Assembly: GCA_964567485.1 (NCBI GenBank) | Contig: CAZMMX010000002.1 | Coordinates: 104,045 to 168,044 of the forward strand | Length of the DNA stretch: 64,000 nucleotides | Origin: UBA1413 sp964567485 | Lineage (GTDB): Bacteria > Bacteroidota > Bacteroidia > Bacteroidales > Prolixibacteraceae | Direction of reading: 5' to 3' | Shown: one piece after another, positions 27,099 to 35,296 of the stretch | Layout: each line of letters opens with the position of its first letter | Position numbering within the stretch: position 1 is the first letter of the stretch | Made by a program: the position numbers and the translations under genes | Notes under the pieces: model-generated | The model's input: the letters and a program-made list of their open reading frames with translations, nothing else | The model's database searches: none | Told to the model about the DNA's origin: nothing

Positions 27099-27773
27099 TC
27101 AACCCTTGCTGAAAATGAAAAAGTCAGCCTTTGAGGTATTGTCAGGATCTTCAGGGTTCAGCGGATATATGTTGTCGATCTTTTCCAGCAGTTTCCACTC
27201 TTTCCTGTTTTGGTCTATCCACGCCGTAAAATTCCTGTCTTTTTCATGGAACAGCTGTTTTTTGTCGAAGTTGCTGGCATAGATGATCACGTACTTCTCT
27301 GCAGCGTTGAAAAGATGGGACATGTAGTTGTTGAAAATGTCATCCTCAACCAGGTGAAAGATCACATCGATCGACAAAGCAAGTTCGGCTTTCAGAAGGG
27401 CATGGTTGTCGACAAATGCTTTTGAATGGTACAGGAAAAAGCTCTTTGACCGGTCATCCCTGAATTTGTCAGCACACATGGCAATGGCTGAAGGAGAAAC
27501 ATCAAGCCCTGTATATTTGGGATATTTTGCCAGCGACAGCTGGTTGCCATCACCACATCCGAATTCGATGACCGAAAAGATCCGGTTCTTTGCCACAAAA
27601 TCATTCAGTATTTCTGATTTAAAAATGGCCAGACGGTTATAGGAGCCAGGCCCCGAATCGCGTCCTTTTTTATACCGTTCTTCCCAATACAGGGCGGAAC
27701 CGGGAAATGAACCGATCTTTAATGTTTGTTTGACTCTCATGACAAACCGGCCGTAAAGATGTTTCAAACGCAT
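27099..27773 (-). CDS. Class I SAM-dependent methyltransferase
   Basis: The 224-residue protein has motif I as VIEFGCGDGNQLSLA, followed by YTGLDVSPSAIAMC (the acidic ribose-binding position) and ALSIDVIFHLVED (motif IV-like). The N-terminal 60 residues include YWEERYKKGRDSGPGSYNRLA, a pattern seen in methyltransferases of polysaccharide clusters. The likely substrate is a sugar or lipid-linked glycan; that is inferred from its neighbours. It is the downstream member of a minus-strand pair with the glycosyltransferase at 27819-28901, 45 bases away. Confidence 0.82.
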   Translation of the reverse strand: MRLKHLYGRFVMRVKQTLKIGSFPGSALYWEERYKKGRDSGPGSYNRLAIFKSEILNDFVAKNRIFSVIEFGCGDGNQLSLAKYPKYTGLDVSPSAIAMCADKFRDDRSKSFFLYHSKAFVDNHALLKAELALSIDVIFHLVEDDIFNNYMSHLFNAAEKYVIIYASNFDKKQLFHEKDRNFTAWIDQNRKEWKLLEKIDNIYPLNPEDPDNTSKADFFIFSKG

Positions 27774-27818
27774 GGTGCAATTTTTTTTTTGTGAAGGGAG
27801 AGGGGTCTCCCGTTGTTG

Positions 27819-28901
27819 TTATTTCAGAAGTTCCATAAGCTGGCGGCTGCGGTTTTCCACGCTGAAGAGCTCCTGGATCCTCTGGGAGGCAAAGCTACCT
27901 GTTTTATTTTTTCCCTGAAAGATTCCGTCGATTATGAGGGCTATTTCGCTGTGATTTCTTTTTACCAGTAGCTGTTTGTCGCCCACGACTTCAGGCATTC
28001 CCCCTTCGTTGGTCACCAGGGGTATGCAGGCATAGAGCATGGCTTCGGCCAGGGCGATGCCAAAGGATTCGGAACGGGAAAACTGGCAGTAAACCATGGT
28101 TTGGCGGTAGTATGCGGGAAGCCGGTCATGGTCCACTTCTCCGATGGCTGTTACATTGGGGGGAAGTTCTGTGGTCAGCCAGGGTGCATTTTCCCTGGTG
28201 AAGCCGGCAATGCAAAAGGGGATATGGGGCAGCAGGCGGGCGACCCCGATAAAGGTGTCGATGCCTTTCAGCCTGAAGGTGCGTTCCGAATCTATTTTGG
28301 CCACGGTAAGCACCAGCCGGCGCTCGTGAGCTTCATCTCCCGAAGATTCTGTCTTCCTGAATTCCTTATCAGTGGGTGGCTCTTCTCCTGCCCGGGGAGC
28401 TGCCACGCTGGCTTCTTCGTTCCGGTTTTCAGGCAGGTTAACGCAGTTGTATACCATTTGCAGGTTTTCTTTTCGCGTGAGGGCCTTCACCTTGCGGGCC
28501 ACATGGTGGGATACCGCCAGGTTAAGGGTGCTCATTTTCATGGAAGTGACGGCGGCCCATCCCCGGGGCTTCGAGCAGAAAACCCCGTAGTGCAGCGCAC
28601 TGATCCGGCAAACATCATACCCGCCAATCACCAGAAAACTCTGCCTGCCCATCAGCCGGGCGAAGAGGACGGGAAGAAGCGAGTGCTGGTCGGCAAACCA
28701 AATGTAGACAAGGTCAAATTTCCGGATATTCAGGGCCAGGAAAAAGAGCTGGCGGATCAGGGCTTTCGCCACAGCCAGGGCCCCCCGTGCAGGAACAAAC
28801 CGGTAACGGGTGACTTCGTAGTGCGATGAGAGGATCTGCTCATCGGTAGCGACGAAGCTGGAGTAGTGGGTATAGACCAGGAGGAGCTTTTTCGGCTTCA
28901 T
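27819..28901 (-). CDS. Glycosyltransferase, GT-B fold (GT4-like)
   Basis: The 360-residue protein has an N-terminal acceptor domain with VIGGYDVCRI and a C-terminal nucleotide-sugar domain with the EX7E motif in SESFGIALAEAMLYACIPLVTNEGG (first Glu in SES, second in LAEAM). Between the domains is a hydrophilic, low-complexity insert of about 35 residues (from NEEASVAAPRAGEEPP). It likely adds a hexose to a lipid-linked glycan at the cytoplasmic face. It is transcribed towards the methyltransferase and divergent from the epimerase gene, with 95 bases between the start codons. Confidence 0.85.
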   Translation of the reverse strand: MKPKKLLLVYTHYSSFVATDEQILSSHYEVTRYRFVPARGALAVAKALIRQLFFLALNIRKFDLVYIWFADQHSLLPVLFARLMGRQSFLVIGGYDVCRISALHYGVFCSKPRGWAAVTSMKMSTLNLAVSHHVARKVKALTRKENLQMVYNCVNLPENRNEEASVAAPRAGEEPPTDKEFRKTESSGDEAHERRLVLTVAKIDSERTFRLKGIDTFIGVARLLPHIPFCIAGFTRENAPWLTTELPPNVTAIGEVDHDRLPAYYRQTMVYCQFSRSESFGIALAEAMLYACIPLVTNEGGMPEVVGDKQLLVKRNHSEIALIIDGIFQGKNKTGSFASQRIQELFSVENRSRQLMELLK

Positions 28902-28945
28902 TCTTTAAAAGGATCGCTGCTTTTCGGGCTGGCGATAAAAATAAC

Positions 28946-28953
28946 TATTTTTG
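28946..28953 (+). promoter_or_regulatory. -7 element for the epimerase-aminotransferase-acetyltransferase genes
   Basis: TATTTTTG matches TAnnTTTG and lies 43 bases before the ATG at 28997. No upstream TTG at the usual distance is visible. Confidence 0.4.
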
Positions 28954-28996
28954 AGGGATTAATGGCAGAAGCTACGAACAGAGGAAGAATCATCTG

Positions 28997-30076
28997 ATGA
29001 AGAAAATAGTGACCATCGTCGGGGCGCGGCCCCAGTTTGTCAAGGCATCGGCGCTGTGCCGTGCCCTCAGCGAGGCCGGAATCGCCGAAGTGCTCGTTCA
29101 TACCGGGCAGCATTTCGATGACAATATGGCCGATATCTTCTTCAGGGAGATGGGAATTCCTGAACCAGCCTACCATCTGGGTATCCACTCGCTCAGCCAT
29201 GGGGCCATGACCGGCCGTATGACCGAGGAGATCGAAAAGGTGCTTCTGGCCGAGAAGCCTTCGGCGGTGGTGGTCTACGGCGATACCAACTCAACGCTGG
29301 CGGGAGCCCTGGCGGCCGTCAAGCTGCATATTCCCGTGGCCCACGTGGAAGCCGGCCTGCGCAGTTTTAACTTCAGGATGCCCGAGGAGGTCAACCGGAT
29401 CCTTACAGACCGGATCTCCTCCCTGCTCTTCTGTCCCACGGAGGCCAGTGTGGCCAACCTGCGGAACGAGGGATTCGGCCATTTCCCGGCAGAAATTTTC
29501 CGCACCGGCGACGTGATGTACGACGTGGCTCTTCACTACAGCCGGATCTCGGAAGAGAAGTCGGGAATCATGAGGCAATTACAGCTCCAGGGACGCCCCT
29601 TCATTCTGGTGACTCTTCACCGCCAGGAAAATACCGACGACCTGGCGCGTCTCTCCGGAATCATCGGGGCCCTCAACGATCTCTCCCGCACCATGGATAT
29701 CGTGCTGCCCCTGCACCCCCGCACCCAAAAGGTGCTGGATGCCCACGGGATGAAACTCCGCTTTATTCCCATTGATCCGGTGGGCTATTTCGACATGGTG
29801 GAGCTGCTCAAAAACTGCACTTTTGTGATGAGCGACAGCGGCGGGGTCCAAAAAGAAGCCTTTTTCTTCCGGAAGCATTGTCTGGTGCTGCGCGATGAGA
29901 CCGAATGGACAGAACTGACGGAGCTGGGTTATAACTTCATCGTGGGCGCCGAAATGAAAAAGATTCTGGAAAGGGCACACGAAGTGTCCGGACTGCAACG
30001 TTCCTTTGCGGAGACGCCATACGGCGACGGCACTGCCGCCCTTAAAATTGCTCGGGTTTTAAAGAACCAGGCGTAG
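28997..30076 (+). CDS. Non-hydrolysing UDP-N-acetylhexosamine 2-epimerase (WecB/WbpI family)
   Basis: The 359-residue enzyme carries family motifs GARPQFVKASAL, LVHTGQHFDDNM, VVYGDTNSTLAGA, HVEAGLRSFN, LLFCPTEASV, LPLHPRT and SDSGGVQKEA. These make it a UDP-sugar 2-epimerase of the WecB fold. The two following genes encode WbpE-like and WbpD-like enzymes, so the likely substrate is UDP-2,3-diacetamido-glucuronate (WbpI reaction, giving the manno epimer) rather than UDP-GlcNAc. The variant RMPEEVNRILTDRISSLLF is compatible with both, so the specificity is inference. The next gene starts 36 bases downstream. Confidence 0.85.
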   Translation: MKKIVTIVGARPQFVKASALCRALSEAGIAEVLVHTGQHFDDNMADIFFREMGIPEPAYHLGIHSLSHGAMTGRMTEEIEKVLLAEKPSAVVVYGDTNSTLAGALAAVKLHIPVAHVEAGLRSFNFRMPEEVNRILTDRISSLLFCPTEASVANLRNEGFGHFPAEIFRTGDVMYDVALHYSRISEEKSGIMRQLQLQGRPFILVTLHRQENTDDLARLSGIIGALNDLSRTMDIVLPLHPRTQKVLDAHGMKLRFIPIDPVGYFDMVELLKNCTFVMSDSGGVQKEAFFFRKHCLVLRDETEWTELTELGYNFIVGAEMKKILERAHEVSGLQRSFAETPYGDGTAALKIARVLKNQA

Positions 30077-30111
30077 TCGTATTATCTGAATAGCTATTTG
30101 TGAATAGGGAT

Positions 30112-31233
30112 ATGATTCAAAAAAAAATTCAGATGGCCGATCTTTACGGCCAGTACCTGAAAATCAAAGAGGAAGTGGAGGCCTCCATGCAGGAAGTGAT
30201 CCGAACTTCCGTGTTTATCAAGGGCGGAAAGGTCACTGAATTTGAAAGGCACCTTTCGGATTATCAGCAGTCGCAGGTCATTGCCTGTGGCAACGGCACT
30301 GATGCCCTGCAAATCGCCTTTATGGCCCTGGGGTTTCAGCCCGGTGATGAGGTGATCACCACGCCCTTTACCTTTGTGGCCACCGCCGAGGTGCTGGCCC
30401 TGCTGGGGCTGAAGCCTGTCTTCGCCGATGTGGACCCCGGAGATTTCAACATCTCGCCGGCCCTGGCCGCCGCAGCCGTCACCCCCCGCACCAGGGCCCT
30501 CCTGCCCGTTCATCTTTTCGGGCAAAACGCAAATATGGAGGAACTCCTGGCCCTGGCCCGAAAGCACGGGCTCCATGTGGTGGAGGATGCCGCCCAGTCG
30601 CTGGGATCGGACTATCTCTTCAGCAACGGAGAACGCCGCAGGTCAGGGACCATGGGCATCATCGGGTGTACCTCCTTTTTTCCCTCCAAGACTTTGGGAG
30701 CTTTCGGCGATGGAGGGGCCCTTTTTACCCGCGACCAGGAGATGGCCACCCAAATCCGCTCCATCGCCAACCACGGGCAAAGGGTGCGTTATCACTATGA
30801 ACGGATAGGGATGAACTCGCGCCTCGACAGCCTGCAGGCGGCCATCCTCGATGTGAAACTCAGGCATCTCGATGCGTATGTGGCGGCCAGGCAGAAAGCG
30901 GCTGATTATTACGATTACCATCTTCAAGGGGTGGGCGACCTTCTACTTCCTGAACGTCGTCCCTGGTCCACACACTCCTTCCACCAGTATACCCTGCGCA
31001 CTTCACGACGCGACGACCTCCAGGCCTTCCTGAAGGAAAAGGGCGTCCCCGCTATGGTCTACTACCCGAAACCCCTTCACTTGCATGAGGCTTACCATTA
31101 CCTCGGATACGCTCCCGGTGATTTTCCCGTGAGCGAGAACCTCGCCGATACCGTCCTCTCTCTCCCCATGCACACCGAACTGGATGAGGCACAGTTGGAA
31201 TACATTGTTAATCAGATAAAAGAATTCTTTTAA
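30112..31233 (+). CDS. DegT/DnrJ/EryC1-family sugar aminotransferase, WbpE-like
   Basis: The 373-residue PLP enzyme is read from ATG 30112; a GTG four codons upstream is less likely. Motifs include CGNGTDALQIAFMALG, DEVITTPFTFVATAE, the DAAQSLG aspartate that contacts the pyridine nitrogen, and the PLP lysine in SFFPSKTLGAFGDGGA, all typical of sugar 3- or 4-aminotransferases. The ADLYGQYLKIKEEV beginning and the internal-aldimine region match WbpE/WlbC enzymes, which transaminate UDP-3-keto-GlcNAc-uronate. An acetyltransferase of the matching type follows 54 bases downstream. Confidence 0.88.
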   Translation: MIQKKIQMADLYGQYLKIKEEVEASMQEVIRTSVFIKGGKVTEFERHLSDYQQSQVIACGNGTDALQIAFMALGFQPGDEVITTPFTFVATAEVLALLGLKPVFADVDPGDFNISPALAAAAVTPRTRALLPVHLFGQNANMEELLALARKHGLHVVEDAAQSLGSDYLFSNGERRRSGTMGIIGCTSFFPSKTLGAFGDGGALFTRDQEMATQIRSIANHGQRVRYHYERIGMNSRLDSLQAAILDVKLRHLDAYVAARQKAADYYDYHLQGVGDLLLPERRPWSTHSFHQYTLRTSRRDDLQAFLKEKGVPAMVYYPKPLHLHEAYHYLGYAPGDFPVSENLADTVLSLPMHTELDEAQLEYIVNQIKEFF

Positions 31234-31287
31234 TCGATTCACCCAACCTGTTTTTCAGGGAAATTCAAACAAAAAGGAAAGTACTCT

Positions 31288-31893
31288 ATGAAGCAGTCCA
31301 CTGATTATTATGTGCATCCGTCATCGGTCGTGGATGAGGGGGCCCAAATAGGCGAGGGTACGAAGATCTGGCATTTCTGCCATGTGATGTCCACGGCGCA
31401 GATTGGCCGCCGCTGCAACCTGGGGCAGAATGTTTTCGTGGCTGGCGATGTCATTCTGGGCGACAACGTGAAGGTGCAGAACAATGTTTCGCTTTACACG
31501 GGGGTGGTCTGCGAGGATGATGTCTTTTTGGGCCCCTCAATGGTCTTTACCAACGTGATGAATCCCCGGAGCGGGGTCAACCGGAAGGAGGAGTACCGGC
31601 GGACCCTGGTGAAACGGGGGGCCACCATCGGCGCCAACGCCACCATTGTCTGTGGGGTGACCCTGGGGCGTTATTGTTTCATCGGCGCCGGCGCCGTGGT
31701 CATCCGCAACGTGCCTGACTATGCCCTGATGGTGGGTAACCCGGCCCGCCAGAGCGGCTGGATGAGCGAAGCCGGCGAAAAACTGCTCTTCCCCGATGGC
31801 CATTACGCCCAGTGCCCCCTCACCGGCGAGAAGTACATGCTCGAAGGGGGCGTCGTCACCAAATTCTCGGGCCCTTCTCCCATGCTGGCCTGA
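31288..31893 (+). CDS. Left-handed beta-helix N-acetyltransferase, WbpD/WlbB-like
   Basis: The 201-residue protein is built of hexapeptide repeats (IGEGTKIW, IGRRCNLGQNVFVAG, LGDNVKVQNNVSLY, IGANATIVCGVTLG, IGAGAVV). Its opening, YVHPSSVVDEGAQIGEGTKIWHFCHV, is characteristic of WbpD/WlbB, which acetylates the 3-amino group of UDP-GlcNAc(3NH2)A using acetyl-CoA. VMNPRSGVNRKEEYRRTLVKRG is also typical. With the upstream WbpE- and WbpI-like genes it forms three of the five steps to UDP-ManNAc3NAcA; dehydrogenase genes WbpA and WbpB are not in this window. The last 40 residues form a small cysteine-containing tail. Confidence 0.9.
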   Translation: MKQSTDYYVHPSSVVDEGAQIGEGTKIWHFCHVMSTAQIGRRCNLGQNVFVAGDVILGDNVKVQNNVSLYTGVVCEDDVFLGPSMVFTNVMNPRSGVNRKEEYRRTLVKRGATIGANATIVCGVTLGRYCFIGAGAVVIRNVPDYALMVGNPARQSGWMSEAGEKLLFPDGHYAQCPLTGEKYMLEGGVVTKFSGPSPMLA

Positions 31894-31973
31894 AGGTCCA
31901 TTTTGTATCCAATTATATCCATTTTTGCGATAACTGCCAATATGATCGGATAACAAAAGAGATCTTCAGTAAT

Positions 31974-32006
31974 GATCAAAACTTGCAGAATATATAAGTT
32001 TTGATC
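31974..32006. repeat. 11-bp inverted repeat between convergent genes
   Basis: GATCAAAACTT (31974-31984) and AAGTTTTGATC (31996-32006) are exact reverse complements around an 11-base loop. It lies between the acetyltransferase and the converging glycosyltransferase. No T run follows, so it is at best a weak two-way terminator. Confidence 0.5.
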
Positions 32007-32013
32007 GTCAGAT

Positions 32014-33408
32014 TTAGCTTTGATGGGCTGTTCCTATCCTGATTATCTCCCCTGCCAGGTGGAGGCGTGAGAACTTCTCAATCTCCTTTGGGGGTTCGGC
32101 TGCTTCCCCGCTTTGCCATCGGCGGAATTCTTTTTCCAGGGCAGATTTAATCCCCTCCACATCTTGGAACGGGTAGTAGCTGCCGGCGCCGGTTTGGGTA
32201 AGAATCTCTTCGCAGTCGCTGTCTTCTGGGCCGATGGCCAGGATAGGCCGTCCCAGGGCCATATATTCATACATTTTGCCGGGGAGAATCTCGCGGGCAT
32301 TGGGGGCATCGTTGAGCGGCAGCAGTAAAACTGCGGATTTGCCCAGCAAACGTAATCCTTCCCGGTGTTCCAGGTGGGGAAGGACTTCAAGTTGCTCCCC
32401 GAGTCCATGGCTCCTTATTTCACACAGGATGGTCTCATCGGTCTGCCCGATCAGCCTGATCTTCAGATTTTCCCCAAAGGCGGGGATTTCAGGGACAAGC
32501 CGCTCCAGGGCTTTCCAGAAGGCGGAGGGATTCCGGTCGCGGTTAAAGGCCCCGAAGTGGCAGATGATAAACCGGCCAGAGGAGTGTTCCCCTTTTTGAT
32601 TATTGATGGAACTTCCCTCAGCACCACTCCCGGAGGAACCTTTGGCAAAAGCACCCACTGCATTTTCACCATAATCGGCAGAATGGCCTATCCCTTCAAA
32701 ATCTTCCGGATCGAAGCCATTATAAACCACGTGGACTTCCCTGCCTGAAAGGGCTTCGAGCGACCGCTTCATGCCGGGAGTTACCACGGTCACCACGCCG
32801 GCGGTGGTCAGCACTTTCTTTTCCAGACGGTGATGCAGGTGGTCGGCCATTGGGGTCAGTTTCAGCCGGTGGTAGAAATCGATGCCCGTCCAGGGATCCC
32901 TGAAATCGGCAAGCCAGGGCACCTTCACATATCTTTTCAGCTTAAGGGCGATCAGGTGCATGCTATGGGGCGGTCCTGTGGAGATTATCAGGTCAACGGG
33001 GTGTTCCGTCAGGTATTTCCGGAGAAACCGCACGGAAGGCTTCACCCAGAAAACGCGCGGATCGGGGATCAGCAGGTTGCCGCGGAGAAAAACGGCCAGC
33101 CGTTCCTTGAAGCTTCCCCGGGAGGCCTCGGAGATATACCCCGATTTAAAGCGGCTCTCCTTTGACCTGCCCGTGAGTTTCCGGAAGAGGTCGTAAGGCT
33201 CCCAGATGGGGCGGCGCACCACTTCCGCTTCCGGGGGCACTTCCGCCAGCAGACTCTCATCGACCACCGAAGGATCGGGATTTTCAGGGGTGTAAATCAC
33301 CGGCTGCCAGCCATATTCAGGCAGGTATTTTGCCATCTTGAGCCAGCGCATCACCCCGCCGCCTCCGGCCGGAGGCCAGTAATAAGTTATAATCAGGACA
33401 CGTTTCAT
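32014..33408 (-). CDS. Glycosyltransferase, GT-B fold (group 1/GT4-like)
   Basis: The 464-residue product starts at ATG 33408; three codons upstream begin with TTG and are less likely. The N-terminal MKRVLIITYYWPPAGGGGVMRWLKMAKYLPEYGW has the glycine-rich loop of GT4-type enzymes. The domain also carries ISTGPPHSMHLIALKLKR, then LADFRDPWTG. The C-terminal donor domain has FGAFNRDRNP, LPLNDAPNAREILPGKMYEYMALGRPILAI and ends in an amphipathic helix. A Gly/Ser-rich linker (KGSSGSGAEGSSINNQKGE) separates the domains. It closes the polysaccharide region on the minus strand. Donor and acceptor are unknown. Confidence 0.85.
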   Translation of the reverse strand: MKRVLIITYYWPPAGGGGVMRWLKMAKYLPEYGWQPVIYTPENPDPSVVDESLLAEVPPEAEVVRRPIWEPYDLFRKLTGRSKESRFKSGYISEASRGSFKERLAVFLRGNLLIPDPRVFWVKPSVRFLRKYLTEHPVDLIISTGPPHSMHLIALKLKRYVKVPWLADFRDPWTGIDFYHRLKLTPMADHLHHRLEKKVLTTAGVVTVVTPGMKRSLEALSGREVHVVYNGFDPEDFEGIGHSADYGENAVGAFAKGSSGSGAEGSSINNQKGEHSSGRFIICHFGAFNRDRNPSAFWKALERLVPEIPAFGENLKIRLIGQTDETILCEIRSHGLGEQLEVLPHLEHREGLRLLGKSAVLLLPLNDAPNAREILPGKMYEYMALGRPILAIGPEDSDCEEILTQTGAGSYYPFQDVEGIKSALEKEFRRWQSGEAAEPPKEIEKFSRLHLAGEIIRIGTAHQS

Positions 33409-33464
33409 CAACTCCAAAGTTAATGATTTGTAGATAATGTCTCGTTATTAATGGAAATGTTTGG

Positions 33465-33472
33465 TATATTTG
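33465..33472 (+). promoter_or_regulatory. -7 element of the hipBA promoter
   Basis: TATATTTG lies 38 bases before the HipB start. No TTG at the usual distance upstream. Confidence 0.35.
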
Positions 33473-33510
33473 TATGATATAGCATTCAAAAGAGAACAAA
33501 AACAGTTATT

Positions 33511-33864
33511 ATGAATGATAAATCATATCAAAAATGGGAGGCGATGTCGGATAAATCTCTGATGGAAACCATCGGGAGTTTTATTCAATTTCATCGCTTA
33601 AGTAAGAATAAATCACAATGGCAGGTGGCAGATGCCGCCGGAATAAGCCGTTCCACGTTAAGTCTGCTGGAAAGGGGTGAAAAGGTAAGGATAGATACAC
33701 TTATTCAGGTATTGAGAGTTCTTGATTTGCTGTACATCATGGATGTATTTAAGGTTCAGAGCCAAATCAGTCCGGTTGAATACGCCAGGCTTAAGAAAAA
33801 ACAAAGGAAGCAGGCTTCACCGGGGAAGGATAAAATGATCGACAAAACTGAATCAGGATGGTAG
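33511..33864 (+). CDS. hipB: HipB-like helix-turn-helix antitoxin
   Basis: The 117-residue protein has an XRE-type HTH at about residues 20-75 (IGSFIQFHRLSKNKSQWQVADAAGISRSTLSLLERGE) and a lysine-rich C-terminal tail. HipB proteins bind operators in their own promoter and neutralise HipA. The stop codon overlaps the hipA start (ATGGTAG at 33858-33864), which implies coupled translation. Paired with the complete HipA kinase downstream, this is a type II toxin-antitoxin module. The pair is richer in A+T than the genes around it. Confidence 0.88.
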   Translation: MNDKSYQKWEAMSDKSLMETIGSFIQFHRLSKNKSQWQVADAAGISRSTLSLLERGEKVRIDTLIQVLRVLDLLYIMDVFKVQSQISPVEYARLKKKQRKQASPGKDKMIDKTESGW

Positions 33865-35159
33865 ATGTAGCAGAAGTCAAAATATGGGGCGAACTGGCAG
33901 GTGCTGTTCGCTGGGATGAATCGCAGCAATTGGGATATTTCCAATACGCCCCGGGGTTTATTCAAAAAGGCTGGGATATATCACCCCTCAAAATGCCCAT
34001 TGCTCAGGGTCCCGTTATTTACAGTTTTCCTGAACTACGGAAAGGACGCTATGATACGGAAGATACCTTCAAGGGTTTACCGGGATTATTGTCGGATGTT
34101 TTACCGGACAAGTACGGAAATAAGCTGATAAATATCTGGCTGGCTCAGCAGGGACGACCCGATAACAGTATGAATCCGGTGGAGAAATTGTGCTTTATCG
34201 GTACGCGAGGGGTGGGTGCTTTGGAATTTGAGCCGGCACAAATCAAAGCAGGAACAAAAAGTGTTTCATTGGAACTGGACAGTCTGGTTGAAGTGGCCAA
34301 AAAAATGCTTTATGAACGGGAAGCATTTTTAACCAACCTGAATAAGGAAGAGGAAAAAGCAATGATGGGGATCTTAAAAACGGGGACTTCTGCGGGAGGA
34401 GCCCGCCCTAAAGCTGTTATTGCCTACAATCCAGTGACCCGGGATGTGAGATCAGGACAGGGAACCGTACCCAAAGATTATGAACATTGGTTGCTAAAAC
34501 TGGATGGGGTGAGCGGAGAACAGTTTGGTGAGAGCTCAGGCTGGGGGCGGGTTGAATATGCTTATTACCTGATGGCCACAGACTGTGGGATTGAAATGAG
34601 CAAATGTCAATTGTTCGAAGAAAACGGAAGAGCACATTTCATGACCAAACGTTTTGACAGGGAAGGCAATGTGAAGCATCATATCCAATCCTTATGCGGG
34701 TTGCAACATTATGATTTTAACGATATGTTTGGATACAGTTATGAGCAGCTTTTTCAAACCATGCGGTTACTGCGGTTAACTTACCCTGAGGCAGAACAGA
34801 TGTTCCGGAGAATGGTGTTTAATGTGTTGTCTACCAATTACGATGACCACACCAAGAATTTTTCCTTCATTTTAAGGAAAGAGGGAAATTGGAGGCTGGC
34901 ACCGGCCTACGACTTATGCTTTTCCTTTGACCCGGCCAATCATTGGGTAAGCCAGCAAACATTAAGCGTCAACGGGAAAAGAGTTCATATCACAAAAGAG
35001 GATCTGATGACTGTATCAAAAGATAACAACATCAAAAAAGGTGCGAAGATTATTGAAGATATTAATTCCATTGTGAAATCATGGAATAAATATGCAGCAC
35101 TGGCCGGTGTGAGAGATGATCTGAAAAACCGGATCAGCAGTAACCTGAATGTTTTTTAA
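33858..35159 (+). CDS. hipA: HipA-like serine/threonine kinase toxin
   Basis: The 433-residue protein has an N-terminal HipA subdomain (VKIWGELAGAV, 7-17) and the C-terminal kinase fold. Key residues are present: the phosphate loop TGTSAGGARPK (175-185), which holds the position autophosphorylated in E. coli HipA; the catalytic loop NYDDHTKNFSF (327-337); and the metal-binding Asp in APAYDL (Asp352). It appears intact. E. coli HipA phosphorylates glutamyl-tRNA synthetase and induces persistence; whether this one has the same target is unknown. A 9-bp inverted repeat (35201-35209 with 35240-35248) lies just after the stop and may end the transcript. Confidence 0.9.
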   Translation: MVDVAEVKIWGELAGAVRWDESQQLGYFQYAPGFIQKGWDISPLKMPIAQGPVIYSFPELRKGRYDTEDTFKGLPGLLSDVLPDKYGNKLINIWLAQQGRPDNSMNPVEKLCFIGTRGVGALEFEPAQIKAGTKSVSLELDSLVEVAKKMLYEREAFLTNLNKEEEKAMMGILKTGTSAGGARPKAVIAYNPVTRDVRSGQGTVPKDYEHWLLKLDGVSGEQFGESSGWGRVEYAYYLMATDCGIEMSKCQLFEENGRAHFMTKRFDREGNVKHHIQSLCGLQHYDFNDMFGYSYEQLFQTMRLLRLTYPEAEQMFRRMVFNVLSTNYDDHTKNFSFILRKEGNWRLAPAYDLCFSFDPANHWVSQQTLSVNGKRVHITKEDLMTVSKDNNIKKGAKIIEDINSIVKSWNKYAALAGVRDDLKNRISSNLNVF

Positions 35160-35200
35160 ATAGTCCTGGCCGGATAACCAGTTTTATTTTATTTCAGTTT

Positions 35201-35248
35201 CATCTGTTTGAATTATTAATTTCTATGGTGAAATCCGTGAAACAGATG
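35201..35248. repeat. 9-bp inverted repeat between hipA and glyS
   Basis: CATCTGTTT (35201-35209) and AAACAGATG (35240-35248) are exact complements around a 30-base loop between convergent genes. It has no T run, so terminator function is doubtful. Confidence 0.4.
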
Positions 35249-35296
35249 TAATGACCATGTGGTTAATCATCATGGTTGGTGCCTAATCGTGCTTGG

